Assembly: GCA_023053685.1 (NCBI GenBank)
Contig: JALIGW010000061.1
Coordinates: 3,304,001-3,368,000 of the forward strand
DNA length: 64,000 nucleotides
Reading direction: 5' to 3'
DNA from: Diadophis punctatus similis
Taxonomy: Eukaryota > Chordata > Lepidosauria > Squamata > Dipsadidae
The position numbers and the translations under genes were made by a program. Shown piece after piece: positions 1-9,781 of this stretch (the first letter of the stretch is position 1; the number at the start of each line of letters is the position of its first letter). Under the pieces are notes generated by a model. The model made no database searches, was not told the origin of the DNA, and was given only the letters and a program-made list of their open reading frames with translations.

Positions 1-842
1 TTCAAACTACAATGGATTGAGGTTTTGTCCCCCAGATACTCACACGTCTCAGCCAGGAACTCCACCAACAGCTTCTGTGAATTCAAACTACAATGGAGTG
101 AGGTTTTTTCCCCGAGATGCTAACAAGTCTCAGCCAGGAACTCCACCCGCAGCTTCTGTGAATTCAAACTACAATGGAGTGAGGTTTCTTCCCCCAGATA
201 CTCACAGGTCTCAGCCAGGAACTCCACGCCCAGCTTCTGTGAATTCAAACTACAATGTAGTGAGGTTTGTTCCCCCAGATACTCACAGGTCTCAGTCAGG
301 AACTCCACCCCCAGCTTCTGTTAATTCAAACTACAATGGAGTGAGGTTTGTTCCCTCAGATCCTCACAGGTCTCAGCCAGGAACTCCACCCCCAGTTTCT
401 GTGAATTCAAACTACAATGGAGTGAGGTTTTTCCCCCCAGATACTCACAGGTATCAGCCAGGAACTCCACCCCAGCTTCTGTGAATTGAAACTACAATGC
501 AGTGAGGTTTTTCTCCCAGATACACACAGGTCTCAGCCAAGAACTCCACCCACAGCTTCTGTGAATTCAAACTACAATGGAGTGAGGTTCCCCCCCCCCG
601 ATACTCACAGGTCTCAGCCAGGAACTCCACCAACAGCTTCTGTGAAATCAAACAAAAATTGAGTGAGGTTTTTTTCCCAGATACTCACAGGTCTTAGCCA
701 GGAACTCCACCCCCAGCTTCTGTGAATTCAAACTACAATGCAGTGAGGTTTTGTTCCCCCAGATACTCACAGGTCTCAGCCAGGAACTCCACCCCCAGCT
801 TCTGTGAATTCAAACTACAATGGAGTGAAGTGTTTCCCCCGA

Positions 843-858
843 GATACTCACAGGTATC
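843..858. repeat. Short perfect dyad, GATAC-6-GTATC (representative)
   Basis: In monomers that read GGTATC instead of GGTCTC, the sequence GATAC TCACAG GTATC is a perfect 5-bp inverted repeat around a 6-base loop. The usual monomer has GATAC...GTCTC with one mismatch. The perfect form recurs in every AAGTGTTTCCCCCGAG monomer (for example near 1,567 and 3,675) and in the monomers ending the FFPPDTHRYQPG-type run. It could form a small hairpin or a palindromic protein site; no function is established. Confidence 0.6.
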
Positions 859-910
859 AGCCAGGAACTCCACCCCAGCTTCTGTGAATTGAAACTACAA
901 TGCAGTGAGG

Positions 911-920
911 TTTTCCCGCC
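911..920 (+). promoter_or_regulatory. E2F-like motif TTTTCCCGCC in a monomer subtype (representative)
   Basis: The subtype with TGCAGTGAGG, TTTTCCCGCC, CAGATACTCACAAGCC and GGAATTCC carries a match to the known E2F core TTTSSCGC. The subtype occurs about thirty times, for example at 911, 1,637 and 62,026-62,035. Some copies lose the motif: near 13,601 it reads TTTTCCTGCC, and in the copies near 55,557 and 61,139 it reads TTTGCCCGCC. This is a sequence match only; binding is not shown. Confidence 0.3.
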
Positions 921-1955
921 CAGATACTCACAAGCCTCAGCCAGGAATTCCACCCCCAGCTTCTGTGAATTCAAACTAAAATGGATTGAGGTTTTTCTCC
1001 CAGATACTCACAGGTCTCAGCCAGGAACTCCACCCCCAGCTTCTGTGAATTCAAACTACAATGGAGTGAGGTTTGTTCCCTCAGATCCTCACAGGTCTCA
1101 GCCAGGAACTCCACCCCCAGTTTCTGTGAATTCAAACTACAATGGAGTGAGGTTTTTCCCCCCAGATACTCACAGGTTTCAGCCAGGAACTCCACCCAAG
1201 CTTCTGTGAATTGAAACTACAATGCAGTGAGGTTTTTCTCCCAGATACACACAGGTATCAGCCAAGAACTCCACCCACAGCTTCTGTGAATTCAAACTAC
1301 AATGGAGTGAGGTTCCCCCCCCCCCGATACTCACAGGTCTCAGCCAGGAACTCCACCCCCAGCTTCTGTGAAATCAAACAAAAATTGAGTGAGGTTTTTT
1401 TCCCAGATACTCACAGGTCTTAGCCAGGAACTCCACCCCCAGCTTCTGTGAATTCAAACTACAATGCAGTGAGGTTTTGTTCCCCCAGATACTCACAGGT
1501 CTCAGCCAGGAACTCCACCCCCAGCTTCTGTGAATTCAAACTACAATGGAGTGAAGTGTTTCCCCCGAGATACTCACAGGTATCAGCCAGGAACTCCACC
1601 CCAGCTTCTGTGAATTGAAACTACAATGCAGTGAGGTTTTCCCGCCCAGATACTCACAAGCCTCAGCCAGGAATTCCACCCCCAGCTTCTGTGAATTCAA
1701 ACTAAAATGGATTGAAGTTTTTCTCCCAGATACTCACAGGTCTCAGCCAGGAACTCCACCCCCAGCTTCTGTGAATTCAAACTGCAATGGAGTGAGGTTT
1801 TTTCCCCCAGATACTAACAGGTCTCACCCAAGAACTCCACCCCCAGCTTCTGTGAATTCAAACTACAATGGATTGAGGTTTTGTTCCCCCAGATACTCAC
1901 AGGTCTCAGCCAGGAACTCCACTCCCAGCTTCTGTGAATTCAAACTATAATGGGA

Positions 1956-1961
1956 TGACGT
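1956..1961 (+). promoter_or_regulatory. TGACGT (CRE/ATF half-site-like) in a monomer subtype (representative)
   Basis: The AACTATAATGGGATGACGTTTTT monomer contains TGACGT, the core half of the CRE/ATF motif. A sister subtype reads GGGATGTCG (for example 4,058 and 7,531) and lacks it. The motif recurs in many higher-order copies. A six-base match in satellite DNA is weak evidence, recorded because it is subtype specific and one of the few CpG positions in the array. Confidence 0.2.
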
Positions 1962-2367
1962 TTTTTCCCCCAGAAACTAACAAGTCTCAGCCAGGAGCTC
2001 CACCCACAGCTTCTGTGAATTCAAACTACAATGGATTGAGGTTTGTTCCCCCAGATACTCACAGGTCTCAGCCAGGAACTCCACCCCCAGCTTCTGTGAA
2101 TTCAAACTACAATGGAGTGAGGTTTGTTCCCCCAGATACTCACGGGTCTCAGCCAGGAACTCCACGCCCAGCATCTGTGAATTCAAACTACAATGGAGTG
2201 AGGTTTTGTTCCCCCAGATACTCACAGGTCTCAGCCAAGAACTCCACCCCCAGCTTCTGTGAATTCAAACTACAATGGAGTGAGGTTTTTCCCCCCCAGA
2301 TACTCACAGGTCTCAGCAAGGACCTCCACCCCCAGCTTTTGTGAATTCAAACTACAATGGAGTGAGG

Positions 2368-2377
2368 TTTTCCCGCC
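2368..2377 (+). promoter_or_regulatory. Second E2F-like subtype, TTTTCCCGCCGATAC (representative)
   Basis: A different subtype from the one at 911 also carries TTTTCCCGCC, here followed by GATACTCACAGGTCTC and preceded by TGGAGTGAGG. It always follows the AGCAAGGACCTCC monomer. Its last copy is at 62,908-62,917. At about 35,430 it reads TTTTCCAGCC and at about 6,249 TTTTCCCGCAG, so the motif is not strictly conserved. It is a sequence match only. Confidence 0.3.
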
Positions 2378-4826
2378 GATACTCACAGGTCTCAGCCAGG
2401 AACTCCACCCCCAGCTTCTGTGAATTCAAACTACAATGGAGTGAGGTTTTTCCCCCCAGATACTCACAAGTCTCATCCAGGAACTCCACCCCCAGCTTCT
2501 GTGAATTCAAACTACAATGGATTGAGGTTTTGTCCCCCAGATACTCACACGTCTCAGCCAGGAACTCCACCAACAGCTTCTGTGAATTCAAACTACAATG
2601 GAGTGAGGTTTTTTCCCCGAGATACTAACAAGTCTCAGCCAGGAACTCCACCCGCAGCTTCTGTGAATTCAAACTACAATGGAGTGAGGTTTCTTCCCCC
2701 AGATACTCACAGGTCTCAGCAAGGACCTCCACCCCCAGCTTTTGTGAATTCAAACTACAATGGAGTGAGGTTTTCCCGCCGATACTCACAGGTCTCAGCC
2801 AGGAACTCCACCCCCAGCTTCTGTGAATTCAAACTACAATGGAGTGAGGTTTGTTCCCCCAGATACTCACAGGTCTCAGCCAGGAACTCCACCCCCAGCT
2901 TCTGTGAATTCAAACTACAATGGAGGGAGGTCCCCCCCCCCCGATACTCACAGGTCTCAGCCAGGAACTCCACTCCCAGCTTCTGTGAAATCAAACTACA
3001 ATGTAGTGAGGTTTCTTCCCCCACATACTCACAGGTCTCAGCCAGGAACTCCACCCCCAGCTTCTGTGAATTCAAACTACAATGGAGTGAGGTTTGTTCC
3101 CCCAGATACTCACAGGTCTCAGCCAGGAAATCCACCCCCAGCTTCTGTGAATTCAAACTACAATGGAGTGAGGTTTTCTTTCCCCAGAAACTCACAGGTA
3201 TCAGCCAGGAACTCCACCCCAGCTTCGGTGAATTGAAACTACAATGCAGTGAGTTTTTTTCCCCAGATACTCACAGGTCTCAGCCAGGAACTCCACCCCC
3301 AGCATCTGTGAATTCAAACTACAATGGAGTGAGGTTTTGTTCCCCCAGATACTCACAGGTCTCAGCCAACAACTCCAACCCCAGCTTCTGTGAATTCAAA
3401 CTAGAATGGAGGGAGGTTCCCCCCCCCCCCGTTACTCACAGGTCTCAGCCAGGAACTCCACTCCCAGCTTCTGTGAAATCAAACTACAATGGAGTGAGGT
3501 TTTTTCCCCAGATACTCACAGGTCTTAGCCAGGAACTCCACCCCCAGCTTCTCTGAATTCAAACTACAATGCAGTGAGGTTTTGTTCCCCCAGATACTCA
3601 CAGGTCTCAGCCAGGAACTCCACCCCCAGCTTCTGTGAATTCAAACTACAATGGAGTGAAGTGTTTCCCCCGAGATACTCACAGGTATCAGCCAGGAACT
3701 CCACCCCAGCTTCTGTGAATTGAAACTACAATGCAGTGAGGTTTTCCCGCCCAGATACTCACAAGCCTCAGCCAGGAATTCCACCCCCAGCTTCTGTGAA
3801 TTCAAACTAAAATGGATTGAGGTTTTTCTCCCAGATACTCACAGGTCTCAGCCAGGAACTCCACCCCCAGCTTCTGTGAATTCAAACTGCAATGGAGTGA
3901 GGTTTTTTCCCCCAGATACTAACAGGTCTCACCCAAGAACTCCACCCCCAGCTTCTGTGAATTCAAACTACAATGGATTGAGGTTTTGTTCCCCCAGATA
4001 CTCACAGGTCTCAGCCAGGAACTCCACTCCCAGCTTCTGTGAATTCAAACTATAATGGGATGTCGTTTTTTCCCCCAGAAACTAACAAGTCTCAGCCAGG
4101 AGCTCCATCCCCAGCTTCTGTGAATTCAAACTACAATGGATTGAGGTTTGTTCCCCCAGATACTCACAGGTCTCAGCCAGGAACTCCACCCCCAGCTTCT
4201 GTGAATTCAAACTACCATGGAGTGAAGTGTTTCCTCCGAGATACTCACAGGTATCAGCCAGGAACTCCACCCCAGCTTCTGTGAATTGAAATTACAATGC
4301 AGTGATGTTTTTTTCCCAGATACTCACAGGTCTCAGCCAGGAACTCCACCCCCAGCATCTGTGAATTCAAACTACAATGGAGTGAGGTTTTGTTCCCCCA
4401 GATACTCACAGGTCTCAGCCAAGAACTCCACCCCCAGCTTCTGTGAATTCAAACTACAATGGAGTGAGGTTTTTCCCCCCCAGATACTCACAGGTCTCAG
4501 CAAGGACCTCCACCCCCAGCTTTTGTGAATTCAAACTACAATGGAGTGAGGTTTTCCCGCCGATACTCACAGGTCTCAGCCAGGAACTCCACCCCCAGCT
4601 TCTGTGAATTCAAACTACAATGGAGTGAGGTTTTTCCCCCCAGATACTCACAGGTCTCAGCCAGGAACTCCACGCCAAGCTTCTGTGAATTCAAACTACA
4701 ATGCAGCGAGGTTTTTCCCCCCAGATACTCACAAGTCTCATCCAGGAACTCCACCCCCAGCTTCTGTGAATTCAAACTACAATGGATTAAGGTTTTGTCC
4801 CCCAGATACTCACACGTCTCAGCCAG

Positions 4827-5337
4827 GAACTCCACCAACAGCTTCTGTGAATTCAAACTACAATGGAGTGAGGTTTTTTCCCCGAGATACTAACAAGTCT
4901 CAGCCAGGAACTCCACCCGCAGCTTCTGTGAATTCAAACTACAATGGAGTGAGGTTTCTTCCCCCAGATACTCACAGGTCTCAGCCAGGAACTCCACGCC
5001 CAGCTTCTGTGAATTCAAACTACAATGTAGTGAGGTTTGTTCCCCCAGATACTCACAGGTCTCAGCCAGGAATTCCACCCCCAGCTTCTGTGAATTCAAA
5101 CTACAATGGAGTGAGGTTTGTTCCCTCAGATACTCACAGGTCTCAGCCAGGAACTCCACCCCCAGTTTCTGTGAATTCAAACTACAATGGAGTGAAGTTT
5201 TTCCCCCCAGATACTCACAGGTATCAGCCAGGAACTCCACCCCAGCTTCTGTGAATTGAAACTACAATGCAGTGAGGTTTTTCTCCCAGATACACACAGG
5301 ACTCAGCCAAGAACTCCACCCACAGCTTCTGTGAATT
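4827..5337. repeat. Linker monomers after block A copy 1
   Basis: About six monomers: CCCGCAGC, TTCTTCCCCCAG, CCACGCCCAGC, TGTAGTGAGG, CCCTCAGATAC, GGTATCAGCC and the ACACACAGGACTC monomer. The same order, including the private ACACACAGGACTC change, recurs after block A copy 3 at 12,746-13,256 (offset 7,918). Copy 2 lacks this extension. It contains no gene. Confidence 0.8.
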
Positions 5338-8300
5338 CAAACTATAATGGGATGACGTTTTTTCCCCCAGAAACTAACAAGTCTCAGCCAGGAGCTCCAC
5401 CCACAGCTTCTGTGAATTCAAACTACAATGGATTGAGGTTTGTTCCCCCAGATACTCACAGGTCTCAGCCAGGAACTCCACCCCCAGCTTCTGTGAATTC
5501 AAACTACAATGGAGTGAGGTTTGTTCCCCCAGATACTCACGGGTCTCAGCCAGGAACTCCACGCCCAGCATCTGTGAATTCAAACTACAATGGAGTGAGG
5601 TTTTGTTCCCCCAGATACTCACAGGTCTCAGCCAAGAACTCCACCCCCAGCTTCTGTGAATTCAAACTACAATGGAGTGAGGTTTTTCCCCCCCAGATAC
5701 TCACAGGTCTCAGCAAGGACCTCCACCCCCAGCTTTTGTGAATTCAAACTACAATGGAGTGAGGTTTTCCCGCCGATACTCACAGGTCTCAGCCAGGAAC
5801 TCCACCCCCAGCTTCTGTGAATTCAAACTACAATGGAGTGAGGTTTTTCCCCCCAGATACTCACAGGTCTCAGCCAGGAACTCCACGACAAGCTTCTGTG
5901 AATTCAAACTACAATGCAGCGAGGTTTTTCCCCCCAGATACTCACAAGTCTCATCCAGGAACTCCACCCCCAGCTTCTGTGAATTCAAACTACAATGGAT
6001 TGAGGTTTTGTCCCCCAGATACTCACACGTCTCAGCCAGGAACTCCACCAACAGCTTCTGTGAATTCAAACTACAATGGAGTGAGGTTTTTTCCCCGAGA
6101 TACTAACAAGTCTCAGCCAGGAACTCCACCCGCAGCTTCTGTGAATTCAAACTACAATGGAGTGAGGTTTCTTCCCCCAGATACTCACAGGTCTCAGCAA
6201 GGACCTCCACCCCCAGCTTTTGTGAATTCAAACTACAATGGAGTGAGGTTTTCCCGCAGATACTCACAGGTCTCAGCCAGGAACTCCACCCCCAGCTTCT
6301 GTGAATTCAAACTACAATGGAGTGAGGTTTGTTCCCCCAGATACTCACAGGTCTCAGCCAGGAACTCCACCCCCAGCTTCTGTGAATTCAAACTACAATG
6401 GAGGGAGGTCCCCCCCCCGATACTCACAGGTCTCAGCCAGGAACTCCACTCCCAGCTTCTGTGAAATCAAACTACAATGTAGTGAGGTTTCTTCCCCCAC
6501 ATACTCACAGGTCTCAGCCAGGAACTCCACCCCCAGCTTCTGTGAATTCAAACTACAATGGAGTGAGGTTTGTTCCCCCAGATACTCACAGGTCTCAGCC
6601 AGGAAATCCACCCCCAGCTTCTGTGAATTCAAACTACAATGGAGTGAGGTTTTCTTTCCCCAGAAACTCACAGGTATCAGCCAGGAACTCCACCCCAGCT
6701 TCGGTGAATTGAAACTACAATGCAGTGAGTTTTTTTCCCCAGATACTCACAGGTCTCAGCCAGGAACTCCACCCCCAGCATCTGTGAATTCAAACTACAA
6801 TGGAGTGAGGTTTTGTTCCCCCAGATACTCACAGGTCTCAGCCAACAACTCCAACCCCAGCTTCTGTGAATTCAAACTAGAATGGAGGGAGGTTCCCCCC
6901 CCCGTTACTCACAGGTCTCAGCCAGGAACTCCACTCCCAGCTTCTGTGAAATCAAACTACAATGGAGTGAGGTTTTTTCCCCAGATACTCACAGGTCTTA
7001 GCCAGGAACTCCACCCCCAGCTTCTCTGAATTCAAACTACAATGCAGTGAGGTTTTGTTCCCCCAGATACTCACAGGTCTCAGCCAGGAACTCCACCCCC
7101 AGCTTCTGTGAATTCAAACTACAATGGAGTGAAGTGTTTCCCCCGAGATACTCACAGGTATCAGCCAGGAACTCCACCCCAGCTTCTGTGAATTGAAACT
7201 ACAATGCAGTGAGGTTTTCCCGCCCAGATACTCACAAGCCTCAGCCAGGAATTCCACCCCCAGCTTCTGTGAATTCAAACTAAAATGGATTGAGGTTTTT
7301 CTCCCAGATACTCACAGGTCTCAGCCAGGAACTCCACCCCCAGCTTCTGTGAATTCAAACTGCAATGGAGTGAGGTTTTTTCCCCCAGATACTAACAGGT
7401 CTCACCCAAGAACTCCACCCCCAGCTTCTGTGAATTCAAACTACAATGGATTGAGGTTTTGTTCCCCCAGATACTCACAGGTCTCAGCCAGGAACTCCAC
7501 TCCCAGCTTCTGTGAATTCAAACTATAATGGGATGTCGTTTTTTCCCCCAGAAACTAACAAGTCTCAGCCAGGAGCTCCATCCCCAGCTTCTGTGAATTC
7601 AAACTACAATGGATTGAGGTTTGTTCCCCCAGATACTCACAGGTCTCAGCCAGGAACTCCACCCCCAGCTTCTGTGAATTCAAACTACAATGGAGTGAAG
7701 TGTTTCCTCCGAGATACTCACAGGTATCAGCCAGGAACTCCACCCCAGCTTCTGTGAATTGAAATTACAATGCAGTGATGTTTTTTTCCCAGATACTCAC
7801 AGGTCTCAGCCAGGAACTCCACCCCCAGCATCTGTGAATTCAAACTACAATGGAGTGAGGTTTTGTTCCCCCAGATACTCACAGGTCTCAGCCAAGAACT
7901 CCACCCCCAGCTTCTGTGAATTCAAACTACAATGGAGTGAGGTTTTTCCCCCCCAGATACTCACAGGTCTCAGCAAGGACCTCCACCCCCAGCTTTTGTG
8001 AATTCAAACTACAATGGAGTGAGGTTTTCCCGCCGATACTCACAGGTCTCAGCCAGGAACTCCACCCCCAGCTTCTGTGAATTCAAACTACAATGGAGTG
8101 AGGTTTTTCCCCCCAGATACTCACAGGTCTCAGCCAGGAACTCCACGCCAAGCTTCTGTGAATTCAAACTACAATGCAGCGAGGTTTTTCCCCCCAGATA
8201 CTCACAAGTCTCATCCAGGAACTCCACCCCCAGCTTCTGTGAATTCAAACTACAATGGATTGAGGTTTTGTCCCCCAGATACTCACACGTCTCAGCCAGG
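5338..8300. repeat. Higher-order block A, copy 2 (~2.96 kb)
   Basis: It opens with AACTATAATGGGATGACG at 5,343 and matches copy 3 at a nearly constant offset of 4,444-4,445 bp to about 8,300, where CACACGTCTCAGCCAGGAATTCC replaces the expected GGAACTCCACCAAC. Shared private variants include CCACGACAAGC near 5,884 and 10,328. The one-base offset change lies in the poly-C run near 6,410/10,855. The exit at 8,300 looks like a switch into the AACTAAAATGG monomer family within one monomer. Confidence 0.85.
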
Positions 8301-9781
8301 AATTCCACCCCCAGCTTCTGTGAATTCAAACTAAAATGGATTGAGGTTTTTCTCCCAGATACTCACAGGTCTCAGCCAGGAACTCCACCCCCAGCTTCTG
8401 TGAATTCAAACTGCAATGGAGTGAGGTTTTTTCCCCCAGATACTAACAGGTCTCACCCAAGAACTCCACCCCCAGCTTCTGTGAATTCAAACTACAATGG
8501 ATTGAGGTTTTGTTCCCCCAGATACTCACAGGTCTCAGCCAGAAACTCCACTCCCAGCTTCTGTGAATTCAAACTATAATGGGATGACGTTTTCCCCCCC
8601 CGAAACTAACACGTCTCAGCCAGGAGCTCCACCCACAGCTTCTGTGAATTCAAACTACAATGGAGTGAGGTTTGTTCCCCCAGATACTCACAGGTCTCAG
8701 CCAGGAACTCCACCCCCAGCTTCTGTGAATTCAAACTACAATGGAGTGAGGTTTGTTCCCCCAGATACTCACGGGTCTCAGCCAGGAACTCCACCCCCAG
8801 CTTCTGTGAATTCAAACTACAATGCAGTGAGGTTTCCCCCCCCAGATACTCACAGGTCTCAGCAAGGACCTCCACCCCCAGCTTTTGTGAATTTAAACTA
8901 CAATGGGGTGAGGTTCCCCCCCCCATACTCACAGGTCTCAGCCAGGAACTCCACCCGCAGCTTCTGTGAATTCAAACTACAATGGAGTGAGGTTTTTTCC
9001 CCAGATACTCACAGGTCTCAGCCAGGAACTCCACCCCCAACTTCTGTGAATTGAAAATACAATGCAGTGAGGTTTTTTCCCCCAGATACTCACAGGTCTA
9101 AGCCAGGAACTCCACCCCCAGGTTCTTTGAATTCAAACTACAATGGAGTGAGGTTTTTTCCCCCAGATACTCAAAAGTCTCACCCAGGAACTCCACCAAC
9201 AGCTTCTGTGAATTCAAACTACAATCGAGTGAGGTTTTGTCCCCCAGATACTCACACGTCTCAGCCAGGAACTCCACCAACAGCTTCTGTGAATTCAAAC
9301 TACAATGCAGTGAGGTTTTGTTCCCCCAGATACTCACAGGTCTCAGCCAGGAACTCCACCCCCAGCTTCTGTGAATTCAAACTACAATGGAGTGAAGTGT
9401 TTCCCCCGAGATACTCACAGGTATCAGCCAGGAACTCCACCCCAGCTTCTGTGAATTGAAACTACAATGCAGTGAGGTTTTCCCGCCCAGAAACTCACAA
9501 GCCTCAGCCAGGAATTCCACCCCCAGCTTCTGTGAATTCAAACTAAAATGGATTGAAGTTTTTCTCCCAGATACTCACAGGTCTCAGCCAGGAACTCCAC
9601 CCCCAGCTTCTGTGAATTCAAACTGCAATGGAGTGAGGTTTTTTCCCCCAGATACTAACAGGTCTCACCCAAGAACTCCACCCCCAGCTTCTGTGAATTC
9701 AAACTACAATGGATTGAGGTTTTGTTCCCCCAGATACTCACAGGTCTCAGCCAGGAACTCCACTCCCATCTTCTGTGAATT
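8301..9781. repeat. Linker between block A copies 2 and 3
   Basis: It begins AACTAAAATGGATTGAGG, AACTGCAATGG, GGATTGAGGTTTTG (the order also found at 3,810-4,050). It continues through a GGGATGACG monomer with a poly-C tract, the AATTTAAACTACAATGGGG monomer (8,890), a GAATTGAAAATACAATGCAG monomer (9,050), the ACTCAAAAGTC and CAATCGAGTG monomers and the AAGCCTC monomer at 9,456. The 8,840-9,460 part is an early version of the segment reused at 39,070-39,770 and in the four later copies. It contains no gene. Confidence 0.8.

Larger units (their letters stand above)
290..1741. repeat. Tandem duplication of a 9-monomer (726 bp) unit
   Basis: About 290-1,015 and 1,016-1,741 match at a constant offset of 726 bp. 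The shared order is the CCCTCAGATCCTC monomer, the GGTATC/GGTTTC monomer, the one-C-short junction to GAATTGAAAC, the ACACACAGG monomer, the poly-C monomer, the AAATCAAACAAAAATTG monomer, and the AAGTGTTTCCCCCGAG and AAGCCTCAGCCAGGAATTCC monomers. 726 is 3 bp short of 9 x 81, consistent with tract-length loss. Limits are good to about one monomer. Confidence 0.75.
1..1933. repeat. Lead section of the array, monomer mosaic
   Basis: This section begins inside a run of subtypes (CACACGTCTC, then CCGAGATGCTAACAAG, TTCTTCCCCCAG, TGTAGTGAGG, CCCTCAGATCCTC, GGTATCAGCC) that recurs in the same order at about 4,800-5,240, 12,720-13,160, 15,540-15,990, 20,390-20,840 and 40,850-41,290. A 9-monomer duplication occupies most of the rest. 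From about 1,211 to 1,950 the order matches 13,174-13,911 at an offset of about 11,962. It contains no gene. Confidence 0.85.
1934..4826. repeat. Higher-order block A, copy 1 (~2.9 kb)
   Basis: It starts with the AACTATAATGGGATGACG monomer and follows the same subtype order as 5,338-8,300 and 9,782-12,745. Markers include the CACGGGTCTC monomer, AGCAAGGACCTCC (2,316 and 2,717), TTTTCCCGCCGATAC, the GGAGGGAGG poly-C monomers, CTTTCCCCAGAAACTC, and the AAGCCTCAGCCAGGAATTCC monomer at 3,720. Relative to copies 2 and 3 it lacks one monomer near 2,450: the CCACGCCAAGC/TGCAGCGAGG pair is collapsed, so the offset to copy 2 changes from 3,397 to about 3,476. Confidence 0.85.

Noticed and set aside
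1..81. Monomer as an internal dimer of a ~40-bp unit (as in some bird 41-bp satellites)
   Set aside because: The two CCCCCAG elements lie 36 and 45 bp apart, but flanking bases match poorly (about 4 of 10 in the segment checked), so there is no convincing ancestral half-repeat.
2420..3556. A 378-codon open frame and many others of 80-300 codons as protein-coding genes
   Set aside because: The same DNA is open in two forward frames and one reverse frame because the period is 81 bp. Frames end wherever a pyrimidine tract changes length or a subtype brings TGA or TAA, there are no consistent starts or codon bias, and the peptides mirror the satellite monomer.
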